Shown here one piece after another: positions 1 to 7,954 of a stretch of 64,000 nt of DNA (positions are counted from its first letter, which is position 1; every line of letters begins with the position of its first letter). The stretch lies in assembly GCA_052115395.1 (NCBI GenBank), contig JBFRGO010000002.1; one strand, 5' to 3'. The notes beneath the pieces are model-generated. The model saw only the letters and a list, made by a program, of their open reading frames with translations, was not told the origin of the DNA and searched no databases. The position numbers and the translations under genes were made by a program. The stretch comes from Noviluteimonas sp052115395. Its GTDB lineage: Bacteria; Pseudomonadota; Gammaproteobacteria; Xanthomonadales; Xanthomonadaceae.

Positions 1-1228
1 CCTTGTTCTTCAGCGTCCACGGCGACAGGCCGAAGGTCGCCGTTTCCCACACCGCATTGAGCAGGCCGAACCACAGGCCCTTCTTGAAGGCCGGCTTGAT
101 GTTGCGCACGCTGCGCAATTCCTTCATCACCGCCGAGCCGCGCAGCTTCGCGTCGAAGCCGATGGGCGAGAGTTGCGCCGAATGCAGGTGTTCGGCCGCG
201 AGCATCGCCGAACGGATCGCCTGGTGCGTGCCCTTGATCTTCGGCACGTTGAGCGTGCCCGCGGTGTCGCCGATCAGCAGCGCGCCGGGCATCTCGCATT
301 TGGGCAGCGACTGGTAACCGCCGGTGACGATCGCGCGCGCGCCGGCGGAGACGATGGTGCCGCCTTTGAGCAAGGCCTTCACCGACGGGTGGTTCTTCCA
401 TTGCTGGAAGGCTTCCCACGGCTTGTATTCCGGATCCCGGTAATCCAGGCCGCTGATGTAGCCCAGCGCGATGCGGCCCTTGTCCAGGTGGTACAGGAAG
501 CTGCCGCCATAGATGTCGGTGGGCAGCGGCCAGCCGAGCGAGTGCACGACCTTGCCCGGCGTCGTGCGTTCTTCCGGGACCTGCCACAGTTCCTTGATGC
601 CGATCGAATAACCCTGCGGATCGCTGTCGGCGGCCAGGTCGAAACGCTTGATCAGGCGTTTGGTCAGATGGCCGCGCGCGCCTTCGGCGAGCACGGTGAC
701 TTTCGCGCGGATGTCGATCCCCTGCGTGTAACCGGGCTTGTGCGTGCCGTCCTTCGCCACGCCCATGTCGCCGATGCGCACGCCGGCCACGCGGCCGTCT
801 TCCTCGTGCAGTGTTTCGCTGGCGGCGAAGCCGGGGTAGATCTCCACGCCGAGCGCTTCGGCCTGCGGCGCGAGCCACGCGCACAACGCACCGAGGCTGA
901 CGATGAAGTTTCCCTTGTTGTGCATCTGCGGCGGCACGATGAGCTTGTACGACGAGGTCTTCGTCATCAGCAGGAACTCGTCGTGCGTGACCGGGATGCA
1001 GATCGGCGGCGGGGTGTCGCGCCAGCCGGGCAGCAGCGCGTCGAGCGGTTCGGGTTCGATCACCGCGCCGGACAGGATGTGCGCGCCGATGGTCGAGGCT
1101 TTCTCGATCACGCACACGGTGGTGTCGGGGTTGAGCTGCTTGAGCCGGATCGCACAGGCCAGGCCGGCGGGGCCCGCGCCCACGACGACGACGTCGTACT
1201 CCATCACGTCGCGTTCGGTTTCGGTCAT
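1..1228 (-). CDS. Electron transfer flavoprotein-ubiquinone oxidoreductase (ETF-QO), C-terminus outside window
   Basis: Inner-membrane-associated FAD enzyme that passes electrons from ETF (fatty-acid and amino-acid oxidation) to ubiquinone. The protein begins MTETERDVMEYDVVVVGAGP, a Rossmann FAD-binding GxGxxG at about residues 17-22. It is followed by the ETF-QO-type segment GAHILSGAV (about 52-60) and, late in the visible part, a second FAD contact region (GALLIGDTAGTLN). About 409 of the usual roughly 540 residues are visible; the C-terminal 4Fe-4S domain lies beyond position 1. The start at 1228 has a clear GGAGGG Shine-Dalgarno a few bases upstream. A second in-frame ATG lies 24 bases downstream (at 1204). 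A TAGAAT -10-like element lies at 1252-1257 on this strand. The gene is divergent from the AlkB-like gene. The family call is secure. Confidence 0.93.
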   Translation of the reverse strand, partial: MTETERDVMEYDVVVVGAGPAGLACAIRLKQLNPDTTVCVIEKASTIGAHILSGAVIEPEPLDALLPGWRDTPPPICIPVTHDEFLLMTKTSSYKLIVPPQMHNKGNFIVSLGALCAWLAPQAEALGVEIYPGFAASETLHEEDGRVAGVRIGDMGVAKDGTHKPGYTQGIDIRAKVTVLAEGARGHLTKRLIKRFDLAADSDPQGYSIGIKELWQVPEERTTPGKVVHSLGWPLPTDIYGGSFLYHLDKGRIALGYISGLDYRDPEYKPWEAFQQWKNHPSVKALLKGGTIVSAGARAIVTGGYQSLPKCEMPGALLIGDTAGTLNVPKIKGTHQAIRSAMLAAEHLHSAQLSPIGFDAKLRGSAVMKELRSVRNIKPAFKKGLWFGLLNAVWETATFGLSPWTLKNK

Positions 1229-1251
1229 GGCGCCCTCCATTGGATCGCGCC

Positions 1252-1257
1252 ATTCTA
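1252..1257 (-). promoter_or_regulatory. Candidate -10 element for the ETF-QO gene
   Basis: TAGAAT on the minus strand, 23 bases upstream of the ETF-QO start codon, so the leader would be about 17 bases and include the GGAGGG ribosome site. No convincing -35 is visible. The same hexamer precedes purL and lpoA in this window. Confidence 0.45.
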
Positions 1258-1263
1258 AAGCGC

Positions 1264-1845
1264 ATGGCGGCGCAGGCGATTCATCTCCCGGGTGCGGACG
1301 TGGCGTTTCATCCGGACTGGCTGGGCGAAAACGCAGCGTGGGCGCTGTTCGAGGCGCTGCGCGCGGGCCTGCCGTGGGAGCGCCACCGGATCACGGTCTA
1401 CGGGCGCACGATCGACGCGCCGCGGCTCAGTTGCTGGATGGGCGATGCGGCCTATCGCTATTCGGGAACGCTGTTCCAACCGCATCCCTGGCCCGCGGCG
1501 CTGGCACCGGTCCGCGAGCGCCTGGCGCGCGAAGTGCAGGCAGGATTCAACAGCGTGCTCGCCAACCTCTACCGCGACGGCGCCGACCGCCTGGGCTTCC
1601 ATCGCGACAGCGAACCCGAGCTCGGGCCCGAACCGGTGATCGCATCGTTGAGCCTGGGCGCGACGCGGCGCTTCCGATTCCGCGCACGCGACGGGAAGGG
1701 ATCGCTCGGGCTCGACCTCACGCACGGCAGCCTGCTCGTCATGGCCGGCGCGACGCAACGCAACTGGTTGCATGCCGTGCCGCCGACCGCGCGCGCGGTG
1801 GGGCCGCGCATCAACCTGACCTTCCGGCATGTCGCGCCGCGATGA
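1264..1845 (+). CDS. AlkB-like 2-oxoglutarate/Fe(II) dioxygenase
   Basis: Oxidative demethylase of the AlkB superfamily, likely acting on alkylated DNA bases (it resembles the ALKBH2/3-type group). With the ATG at 1264 it has 193 residues. The iron ligands are visible: the HxD pair in HRDSE (about H113, D115) and a distal His in NWLHAVP (about H170). The 2-oxoglutarate-binding Arg sits in GPRINLTFR (about R182). The YGRTIDAPR and SCWMGD segments are typical of the nucleotide-recognition lid. An in-frame TTG at 1240 would add 8 residues, but it has no ribosome site and sits in the divergent ETF-QO promoter, so the ATG is preferred. The gene is convergent with rimI, with a 3-base gap. The exact substrate is not shown by the sequence. 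Confidence 0.88.
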   Translation: MAAQAIHLPGADVAFHPDWLGENAAWALFEALRAGLPWERHRITVYGRTIDAPRLSCWMGDAAYRYSGTLFQPHPWPAALAPVRERLAREVQAGFNSVLANLYRDGADRLGFHRDSEPELGPEPVIASLSLGATRRFRFRARDGKGSLGLDLTHGSLLVMAGATQRNWLHAVPPTARAVGPRINLTFRHVAPR

Positions 1846-1848
1846 GGC

Positions 1849-2334
1849 CTAGTCTTCGTCGACCAGCAACTCCAGCGCCATGACCAGCGCATCCTCGCGC
1901 CCGTCCTTCGCCGGGTAATAGCGCGGGCGGCGGCCGATCTCGTTGAAGCCTTCGTCGTGGTAGAGCGCGATGGCCGCTGCATTGGACGGACGCACTTCGA
2001 GGAACACGCGCTGTGCGCCGCGACCGCGCGCCAGTTGCAGGATCGCGCGCAGCAGCCGGCGGCCATGGCCGCGCCCCTGGACTTCCGGCGCGGTGCACAC
2101 GTTGAGCACGTGCGCTTCGCCGGCGGCGACGCTCAACACCGCGTAACCGAGGATGTCCCCGTCCTGCACCAGCACCCAGGCCGGGTGGTCGGCGAGCAGG
2201 CAATCGCGGAACACGCCCTGCGTCCACGGAAATGCGTAGGCGCGCTGCTCGATCGCCATGATCTCGGGCAAATCCGCTTCGCGCATCGGGCGCAGCGAGG
2301 CGATCGGCAGGCTGTCGGCGGCGAGGGCGCTCAT
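1849..2334 (-). CDS. rimI: Ribosomal protein S18 alanine N-acetyltransferase RimI
   Basis: GNAT-family enzyme that acetylates the N-terminal Ala of ribosomal protein S18. The 161-residue protein has the acetyl-CoA loop VQGRGHGRR (about 85-93), the LNVCTAPE strand before it, and RxxYY near the C-terminus (RPRYYPA). The start ATG overlaps the stop of the upstream small holD-like gene (ATGA). That gene in turn overlaps pssA, so pssA, holD-like and rimI are one translationally coupled minus-strand operon. The holD-rimI neighbourhood is the same as in E. coli. Confidence 0.9.
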   Translation of the reverse strand: MSALAADSLPIASLRPMREADLPEIMAIEQRAYAFPWTQGVFRDCLLADHPAWVLVQDGDILGYAVLSVAAGEAHVLNVCTAPEVQGRGHGRRLLRAILQLARGRGAQRVFLEVRPSNAAAIALYHDEGFNEIGRRPRYYPAKDGREDALVMALELLVDED

Positions 2335-2582
2335 CGGCGTGCGGCCTTGCGCAACGCGCGCAACTGCGGCCACAACGCGCGCTTGGCGGCGGGCGTGCGC
2401 AGTTGCGCGAGAGAAGGGAGTTTCGGCAGCGAGGTGAGTTCGGTTTTTGCCGCGCGCGCGATGGCCTGCGCCAGCGGCGTGTCTTCGATCGCATCGGGAT
2501 GCTGCACGCGGAACACGACATGCCCGAGCGCGTCGAGCACCTCGCGCTGGAAGTCGTCCCACGGCGGCGCCGCATCGCTCAT
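2331..2582 (-). CDS. Small protein resembling the ends of DNA polymerase III psi subunit (HolD-like)
   Basis: An 83-residue protein with ATGA overlaps at both ends (pssA upstream, rimI downstream). Two segments resemble E. coli psi as I recall it. Residues 8-32 (WDDFQREVLDALG...RVQHPDAIE) match the N-terminal clamp-loader-binding segment of psi (D-W-Q..QLG...RRPGAL). Residues 63-74 (TPAAKRALWPQL) match the psi C-terminal NPTARAALWQQI motif. The central fold, about 50 residues or more in E. coli, appears to be missing. The position directly upstream of rimI is where holD lies in E. coli. A true chi subunit (holC) occurs in this window. The assignment rests on short matches and synteny, so it remains tentative; otherwise it is a hypothetical protein. 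Confidence 0.45.
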   Translation of the reverse strand: MSDAAPPWDDFQREVLDALGHVVFRVQHPDAIEDTPLAQAIARAAKTELTSLPKLPSLAQLRTPAAKRALWPQLRALRKAARR

Positions 2583-3346
2583 GTGGCTTCGCCCACCAGC
2601 TTGCGGCGACGGAACCACATCACCGGCCCCGACAGGGCATACAGCGCGGTCACCGCGAGCAGCACGCGCGGCGGATCGATCCACAGTGCGATGAGCGCGG
2701 CCACCGCGATCACGATCGTGGTGAACGGCACGCGCTCGGCGCGCGCGCCCTGGCCGCTGCCCTTGAAGCTGTTGTAGCGCACGCGGCTGACCATCAGCAG
2801 GCCGGCGATGACCGCCACCGCGGCGGCCGGATACCGCAACTCGGTCCCCGAGAAGCCGATCTCGTCGCAGGTCCACACGAAGCTCGCCATCAACCCGGCG
2901 GCCGCGGGGCTGGCCAGCCCGATGAACCAGCGCTTGTCGACCGTGCCGACCTGGCTGTTGAAACGCGCCAGCCGCAACGCGGCGCACGCGGCATAGAGGA
3001 AGGACACCAGCCAGCCGACCTTGCCGAAGACCGCGCCGTCGAGCTTCATCGACGACAGCGCCCAGTGGTACATCACCAGTGCCGGCGCCATGCCGAAGCT
3101 GACCAGGTCGGCGAGGGAGTCGTACTGCACGCCGAACTCGGTCTGCGTGTTGGTCATGCGGGCCACGCGGCCGTCGATGCCGTCGAGGATCGCGGCGATG
3201 AAGATCGCCACGCACGCCGCCTCGTATTTGCCCTGGGCGGCCGCGATGATCGCGAAGAACCCCCCGAACAGGCCGCCGGTGGTGAACAGGTTGGGCAGCA
3301 GGTAGATGCCGCGCGGACGTGGCCGCGCCGGTTCGATGGGCTCCAT
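2579..3346 (-). CDS. pssA: CDP-diacylglycerol-serine O-phosphatidyltransferase
   Basis: Multi-pass inner-membrane enzyme that makes phosphatidylserine from CDP-diacylglycerol and L-serine, the precursor of phosphatidylethanolamine. The 255-residue protein carries the complete CDP-alcohol phosphotransferase signature DG-x2-AR-x8-G-x3-D-x3-D at about residues 58-80 (D58, G59, A62, R63, G72, D76, D80). Several hydrophobic segments surround it, starting near LPNLFTTGGLFGGFFAII. The ATG at 3346 (MEPIEPARP) is chosen over an upstream extension that lacks family character. The gene is first in the pssA/holD-like/rimI operon and divergent from the DUF4124 gene. Confidence 0.93.
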   Translation of the reverse strand: MEPIEPARPRPRGIYLLPNLFTTGGLFGGFFAIIAAAQGKYEAACVAIFIAAILDGIDGRVARMTNTQTEFGVQYDSLADLVSFGMAPALVMYHWALSSMKLDGAVFGKVGWLVSFLYAACAALRLARFNSQVGTVDKRWFIGLASPAAAGLMASFVWTCDEIGFSGTELRYPAAAVAVIAGLLMVSRVRYNSFKGSGQGARAERVPFTTIVIAVAALIALWIDPPRVLLAVTALYALSGPVMWFRRRKLVGEAT

Positions 3347-3447
3347 GGCCGAAGTGTAGCGCCTGCGACGCACGTCGCTTGCGCGCTCCCCGTCGCAGTG
3401 CTGCAATCGCCCCACGCCAATCGGCGATGTCCTCCGGGGGAAGCGCC

Positions 3448-3924
3448 ATGAACCGTTCGATCCGCCTGCTCGTGGGTGCCTGCGTCCTGTTGTCGTTCGC
3501 GCCCGCCTTCGCGCAGGCCGTCTACACGTGGAAGGACGACAAGGGCGTCACCCACTATTCCGATTCCCCGCCGCCGGCCGGCGCGAAGAAAAAGAACGTG
3601 CGCACCGCCCAGGACCCCGTGTCCGCGGCCACGCCCGTCGCGGCGGTGAAGCCCGCCGATGCGGCCGACGCCGCGGCCAAGCCGGACAACGCCGCCGACC
3701 AGGCCGCCCAGCAAGCCGCGCAACAGGCCATCGCCGACAAGCAGGCCGCGCAGCGCGACCAGGCCTGCAAGCAGGCCCAGGCCAACCTCGCGGTGTTGAA
3801 CAGCCAGGCCGGCGTGTCGGTCGACCGCGATGGCGACGGCAAGGCCGACGCCGTGCTCGACGACAAGGGGCGCCAGCAGGAAGTGCAGGCCATGCAATCG
3901 GTCGCCACGGCCAACTGCAACTGA
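3448..3924 (+). CDS. DUF4124 domain-containing secreted protein
   Basis: A 158-residue exported protein of unknown function. It has a Sec signal peptide (MNRSIRLLVGACVLLSFAPAFA, predicted cut after AFA). This is followed directly by the DUF4124 core AVYTWKDDKGVTHYSDSPPPAGA (residues about 24-46), a short beta-hairpin module common in proteobacterial periplasmic proteins. The middle is low-complexity Ala/Gln/Asp, probably helical or coiled coil (about 60-110). The tail contains DRDGDGKAD, which looks like a calcium-loop (EF-hand-like) sequence. A GGGGGAAG ribosome site lies just before the ATG. No catalytic motif is seen. The role is unknown. Confidence 0.85.
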   Translation: MNRSIRLLVGACVLLSFAPAFAQAVYTWKDDKGVTHYSDSPPPAGAKKKNVRTAQDPVSAATPVAAVKPADAADAAAKPDNAADQAAQQAAQQAIADKQAAQRDQACKQAQANLAVLNSQAGVSVDRDGDGKADAVLDDKGRQQEVQAMQSVATANCN

Positions 3925-3944
3925 CGCCATCGGGGGCGCGGGCA

Positions 3945-3962
3945 GGGGCCCCGCGGGGTCCC
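3945..3962. other. GC-only palindrome between the DUF4124 gene and proS
   Basis: GGGGCCCC and GGGGTCCC arms with only 2 bases between them. The 80-base gap also holds CAGAAT (3967-3972), a weak -10 candidate for proS. The palindrome has no T-run and too small a loop for a normal terminator. It could slow transcription, but no function is assigned. Confidence 0.25.
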
Positions 3963-4003
3963 GTGGCAGAATGCGGCTCTTTCCGCCGCTCCGAAGTCCC
4001 CCG

Positions 4004-5701
4004 ATGCGCCTGTCGCAATTCCATCTCCGCACCGTCAAGGAAACGCCCGCCGACGCCGAAGTCGTCAGCCACCAGCTGATGCTCCGCGCGGGCATGATCC
4101 GCAAGCTCGCCGCCGGCCTGTACACGTGGTCGCCGCTCGGACTGCGCGTGCTGCGCAAGGTCGAAGGCATCGTGCGCGAGGAAATGAACCGCGCCGGCGC
4201 GATCGAACTGCTGATGCCCTCGATCCAGCCGAAGGAACTGTGGGAAGAGACGGGCCGCTGGCAGAAGTTCGGCGGCCAGCTGCTGAAGATCAGGGACCGC
4301 AAGGAAGCCGAGTACTGCTACGGCCCGACGCATGAAGAGGTGATCACCGACTTCGCGCGCAACGAGCTGTCCAGCTACAAGCAGTTGCCGGTCAATTTCT
4401 ACCAGATCCAGACCAAGTTCCGCGACGAGATCCGCCCGCGCTTCGGCGTGATGCGCGCGCGCGAGTTCCTGATGAAGGACGCCTACTCCTTCCACGTCGA
4501 CGAAGCCTCGCTCGCCGACGAATACCGCAACATGTACGACACCTACACGCGCATCTTCACGCGCCTGGGGCTGAAGTTCCGCGCGGTGTTCGCCGACACC
4601 GGCGCGATCGGCGGCAATGCCTCGCACGAGTTCCAGGTGCTCGCCGATTCGGGCGAGGATGCGATCGCCTTTTCCGATGGCTCGGACTACACCGCCAACA
4701 TCGAACTGGCCGAAGCGCTTGCGCCGGGCCCGCGGCAATCGGGGGCGGAATCCCTGCGAAAGGTGGAGACGCCGACGCAGAAGACATGCGAAGACGTCGC
4801 CGCGTTGATGGGCATCGCGCTCGATCGCACCGTGAAGTCGGTTGCGGTGATGGGCGACAACGGCTTCGTTTTGGTGCTCGTGCGCGGCGACCACGTCGTC
4901 AACGAGGTCAAGCTGCGCAAGCTCGCGGGCCTGTCGGACTATCGCCTCGCGACCGAAGCGGAAATCGCGACGCACCTGGGTGCCGACCCGGGCTTCCTCG
5001 GCCCGCTCAAGCCGCGCGCCGACATCACCATCGTCGCCGATCGCAGCGTCGCTGCGATGCACGATTTCGTCGTCGGTGCCAACGAAAACGGCTGGCACGT
5101 GGCCGGCGTGAACTGGGTGCGCGACCTGCCCGAAGCCGACATCGTGGCCGACGTACGCAACGTCGTGGCCGGCGATGCCTCGCCCGACGGCAAGGGCACG
5201 CTGGGCATCGCGCGCGGCATCGAAGTGGGCCACGTGTTCCAGCTCGGCCGCAAATATGCCGAAGCGATGCAGTGCACCGTGCTCGACATGGCGGGCAAGG
5301 CCGTCGTGCCGATGATGGGTTGCTACGGCATCGGTGTTTCGCGCATCGTGGCCGCCGCGATCGAACAGAACCACGACGCCAACGGCATCCTCTGGCCCGA
5401 AGCGATGGCGCCGTGGCAGGTGGCCGTTTGCATCATCAACCCGAAGAACGATGCGAACGTCGCCGCCGCCGCCGAAACGCTGCACCGCGAGCTCAACGCG
5501 GCGGGCATCGAGGCGGTGCTCGACGATCGCGGCCTGCGCCCGGGCCAGATGTTCGCGGACATCGAGCTGATCGGCGTGCCGCATCGTGTCGTCGTGTCCG
5601 AGCGCGGCCTGGCCGCGGGCACGTTCGAGTATCGTGCGCGGACCGCGGCGGATGCCGAACAACTCGATCGGCAGGCGCTCTTCGAACGTTTGCGCGCCTG
5701 A
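4004..5701 (+). CDS. proS: Prolyl-tRNA synthetase (bacterial type with editing domain)
   Basis: Class II aminoacyl-tRNA synthetase charging tRNA-Pro. The protein is 565 residues, the normal length for the bacterial form. It shows class II motif 1/2 sequences (LMPSIQPKELWEETGRW; FRDEIRPRFGVMRAREFLMKDAYSFH at about 138-163), an editing insertion (about residues 220-400, including KSVAVMGDNG and HVVNEVKL), class II motif 3 (GCYGIGVSRI near 445) and an anticodon-binding C-terminal domain (about 465-565). The ATG at 4004 (MRLSQFHLRTVKE) is the family start; the frame stays open upstream without similarity. It is a single gene, 32 bases before the H-NS-like gene. Confidence 0.96.
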   Translation: MRLSQFHLRTVKETPADAEVVSHQLMLRAGMIRKLAAGLYTWSPLGLRVLRKVEGIVREEMNRAGAIELLMPSIQPKELWEETGRWQKFGGQLLKIRDRKEAEYCYGPTHEEVITDFARNELSSYKQLPVNFYQIQTKFRDEIRPRFGVMRAREFLMKDAYSFHVDEASLADEYRNMYDTYTRIFTRLGLKFRAVFADTGAIGGNASHEFQVLADSGEDAIAFSDGSDYTANIELAEALAPGPRQSGAESLRKVETPTQKTCEDVAALMGIALDRTVKSVAVMGDNGFVLVLVRGDHVVNEVKLRKLAGLSDYRLATEAEIATHLGADPGFLGPLKPRADITIVADRSVAAMHDFVVGANENGWHVAGVNWVRDLPEADIVADVRNVVAGDASPDGKGTLGIARGIEVGHVFQLGRKYAEAMQCTVLDMAGKAVVPMMGCYGIGVSRIVAAAIEQNHDANGILWPEAMAPWQVAVCIINPKNDANVAAAAETLHRELNAAGIEAVLDDRGLRPGQMFADIELIGVPHRVVVSERGLAAGTFEYRARTAADAEQLDRQALFERLRA

Positions 5702-5733
5702 GTCTTCCCTTCACCTTGCCGAGGAACGCCCCG

Positions 5734-6117
5734 ATGTCCATCGATCTCAACGGCCTGTCGGCCAAGGAACTCGACGCGCTGATCGCGCAAGCGAAGAAGC
5801 GTCGCACCACGATCAGCAAGCGCAAGCCGATCGCGCTGGTCCGCAAGAAGCTCACCGCGCTCGCGCGTGCCGAGGGCTACACCATCGGCGAACTGTTCGG
5901 TGGCGGTGCCGGCGCCGCGCCGGCGAAGAAGGCCGCGACGACGGGTGCGGCGACGGCGCGCAAATCGACCAAGGGCTACAAGCTCGGCAAGGTCGCGCCG
6001 AAGTACCGCAATCCGCAGAATTCGGCGGAAACCTGGGCCGGCCGGGGCCAGCAACCGAAGTGGATGGCCTCGCAGATCGCCGCGGGCCGGAAGCTCGAAG
6101 ACTTCCTGATCCGCTGA
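5734..6117 (+). CDS. H-NS family nucleoid-associated protein
   Basis: A 127-residue basic protein of the H-NS/XrvA type. It has an N-terminal helical dimerisation region (about 1-45, LSAKELDALIAQAKKRR), a flexible Gly/Ala/Lys linker (about 55-90) and the C-terminal DNA-binding core. The core runs KYRNPQNSAETWAGRGQQPKWM (about residues 90-111), in which the AT-hook-like GRGQQP loop binds the minor groove. Proteins of this type silence AT-rich or horizontally acquired DNA and regulate virulence genes in Xanthomonas. The gene is convergent with the exporter gene, 3 bases away. Confidence 0.9.
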   Translation: MSIDLNGLSAKELDALIAQAKKRRTTISKRKPIALVRKKLTALARAEGYTIGELFGGGAGAAPAKKAATTGAATARKSTKGYKLGKVAPKYRNPQNSAETWAGRGQQPKWMASQIAAGRKLEDFLIR

Positions 6118-6120
6118 ACC

Positions 6121-7404
6121 TCAGAGGTTGCGGCGGGCGGAGACCAGCAGGTTTCCGAACAGCAGCCCCGCGACCAGCGCCATCAGCGAATTGAGCACCG
6201 CGATCGCCGCGACGCTGCCGGCATCGACGTTCTGCTGCTGCACCAGGTTGATCACGCCGCGCAGCGCCACGCTGCCCGGCACCAGCATGATGATGCCGGG
6301 CACGCGCACCAGCGCGCCCGGTCGCTGCGCGAGCCGCGCGTACGCGTTGCCGAGCGCGGAGGTGAACAGCGCCGCGAGGAACACGCCGGCCGGGCTGTCG
6401 AACATCTGCCCGCCGAAGCGCGCGATGAGATAGCCCATCGCCGCCGACAACATCACCACCCAGTAATCGCGCAGCGCCGCGCGGAACAACACGGCGAATG
6501 CGAACGCACCGCTGACCAGCGCCACGCCTTCCACCCAGTCCGGCTGCGGTCGCGACGCACGGACGTGCGGTTCAAGCCCGATGTAATGCGCGAGCTTGAA
6601 CGCGATGACCGTCCCGATGGTGAGCTTGAGGATCGTCGTGAGCGCGCCGGCGAAACGCGCGGTGCCCGACACGAGGTGCCGGCTGGTGAGTTCGTTGACC
6701 GCGTTGGTGAGCGTCATGCCGGGCAGCAGCACGATCAGCGAGGCGATGGTCACCGTGTTGAGGTTCAGCGGCCCGACCAGGCTCGCCACCGCGATCGCGA
6801 CCAGGCCCGCGACGACACCGGCGATCGCATCGCTGGCCTCGTTCAATCGCGCGCGGCCCTGCGATGCCAGTTCGAGCATGCCGATCAGCAGGCCGATCAA
6901 TCCGGCGGTCCCGATGTCGAGCCAGGGCAGGCGCAGCAGCCCGGCGACCGCGGCGGAGGCCAGGCCGAAACCGAAGATCTGGATCGCGCGCTGTCGAGGC
7001 GTCGGCGGTTTGGAAAGTGCGCGAAGTTGCGCATGTCCTTGTGCGATGCCGACGCGGCCGGCCATCACGTCTTCGGCGATGCGATCGGCCTCGCACAACT
7101 TGTAGAGGTCCGTGTCTCCGGGCGCCAAACGGATCACGCGCGTCGTATCCGAGACGCCGGCGGGTCGACGCGGATCGCTGAAGGACAGGATCATGCCCGT
7201 GGGGTTCGACCACGGTTCGCAATCCAGTCCAAGGCGCTGCGCCACCGCGACCACCGCCGCTTCCAGCCGTTGCGCGGTGGTGCCGTAGGCATGCAGGTGC
7301 TCGGCCACTTCGAGCACGAATTCGATGCGCTCGGCGTAGCCGGCGCTCGCCGCGTCGGCCGTTGCCGGCGCCGGTGTCGGAACCAACGAAGGAGGGGCGC
7401 TCAT
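6121..7404 (-). CDS. Threonine/serine exporter family protein (ThrE type, single chain)
   Basis: A 427-residue inner-membrane protein. The N-terminal part (about 20-150) is the soluble ThrE domain (YAERIEFVLEVAEHLHAYGTTAQRLE; SFSDPR). It is followed by about ten hydrophobic segments covering both halves of the family (DUF1212 and the C-terminal DUF3815-like half, with VPGIIMLVPGSVALRG near residue 380). In split systems these are two genes; here they are fused. It probably exports threonine or serine, or related small molecules, by proton exchange. The ATG at 7404 is used; the frame extends 18 codons further without support. It is divergent from the RES-Xre toxin-antitoxin pair. Confidence 0.85.
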   Translation of the reverse strand: MSAPPSLVPTPAPATADAASAGYAERIEFVLEVAEHLHAYGTTAQRLEAAVVAVAQRLGLDCEPWSNPTGMILSFSDPRRPAGVSDTTRVIRLAPGDTDLYKLCEADRIAEDVMAGRVGIAQGHAQLRALSKPPTPRQRAIQIFGFGLASAAVAGLLRLPWLDIGTAGLIGLLIGMLELASQGRARLNEASDAIAGVVAGLVAIAVASLVGPLNLNTVTIASLIVLLPGMTLTNAVNELTSRHLVSGTARFAGALTTILKLTIGTVIAFKLAHYIGLEPHVRASRPQPDWVEGVALVSGAFAFAVLFRAALRDYWVVMLSAAMGYLIARFGGQMFDSPAGVFLAALFTSALGNAYARLAQRPGALVRVPGIIMLVPGSVALRGVINLVQQQNVDAGSVAAIAVLNSLMALVAGLLFGNLLVSARRNL

Positions 7405-7461
7405 GTTGGAAGCATCGCACGAGGCTTGCATTCGCCAAGGGGGCGACGAGGGAAGCATGCT

Positions 7462-7494
7462 GTCCGTAAATGGACGAATGATTGCAATTCGTCC
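7462..7494. promoter_or_regulatory. Palindromic operator upstream of RES-Xre antitoxin
   Basis: A perfect 8-bp inverted repeat: GGACGAAT at 7472-7479 and ATTCGTCC at 7487-7494, separated by 7 bases. A third GTCC half-site at 7462-7465 forms a weaker palindrome with the GGAC at 7472-7475. It lies 43 bases upstream of the antitoxin start, in the 133-bp divergent gap with the exporter gene. Antitoxins with an Xre-type helix-turn-helix normally repress their own operon from such a palindrome. Binding is inferred from position and symmetry. Confidence 0.55.
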
Positions 7495-7537
7495 TCCGAT
7501 GGATTACAAAGGGTTCGTCTCCTGCTTGGCGTCCGCC

Positions 7538-7954
7538 ATGGCCCAACCGCTCGAAACACCGCAAGCGCATGCACCGGACCTGTCTTCTGCGCAGTCCGCC
7601 GCCGCAGCGCTGCGCACCTTCTTCCGCATCGCCGATGCCTGGGGGCTGTCCAACGACCAGCAGCGCCAGTTGCTCGATTGCGGTCGCAGCACGTTCTACG
7701 AATGGAAGAGCGGGCGGGTGAAGCGCGGCCTGGACAACGCCACGCTCGAGCGCCTTTCGCACGTCTTCGGCATCTATTCGGCGCTGCAGTTGCTGCTGCC
7801 CATCCCCGAACGCGCGCATGCCTGGGTCAAGCGCGAGAACGCCGCGCCGCTGTTCGGCGGGAAGTCCGCGCTCGATCGCATGCTCGCCGGGCAGGTGTCG
7901 GATCTGTTCGTCGTGCGCCAGTACCTCGACGCGCAACGCGGCGGGTGGTCCTGA
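7538..7954 (+). CDS. Xre/MbcA/ParS-type antitoxin
   Basis: A 138-residue antitoxin of the RES-Xre (type II) family. The N-terminal half (about 20-85) is the Xre-like helix-turn-helix (FRIADAWGLSNDQQRQLLDCGRSTFYEWK). The C-terminal half (about 90-136) is the DUF2384 toxin-binding domain (AHAWVKRENAAPLFGGKSALDRMLAGQVSDLFVVRQYLDAQRGG), whose end blocks the toxin active site in known complexes. The ATG at 7538 fits the family. An ATG at 7499 in the same frame would start only 4 bases after the operator palindrome. The stop overlaps the toxin start by 10 bases, so the two are translationally coupled. Confidence 0.88.
   Translation: MAQPLETPQAHAPDLSSAQSAAAALRTFFRIADAWGLSNDQQRQLLDCGRSTFYEWKSGRVKRGLDNATLERLSHVFGIYSALQLLLPIPERAHAWVKRENAAPLFGGKSALDRMLAGQVSDLFVVRQYLDAQRGGWS

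Noticed and set aside
3945..3962. Intrinsic terminator after the DUF4124 gene
   Set aside because: The loop is 2 bases and no T-run follows; kept only as a palindrome.
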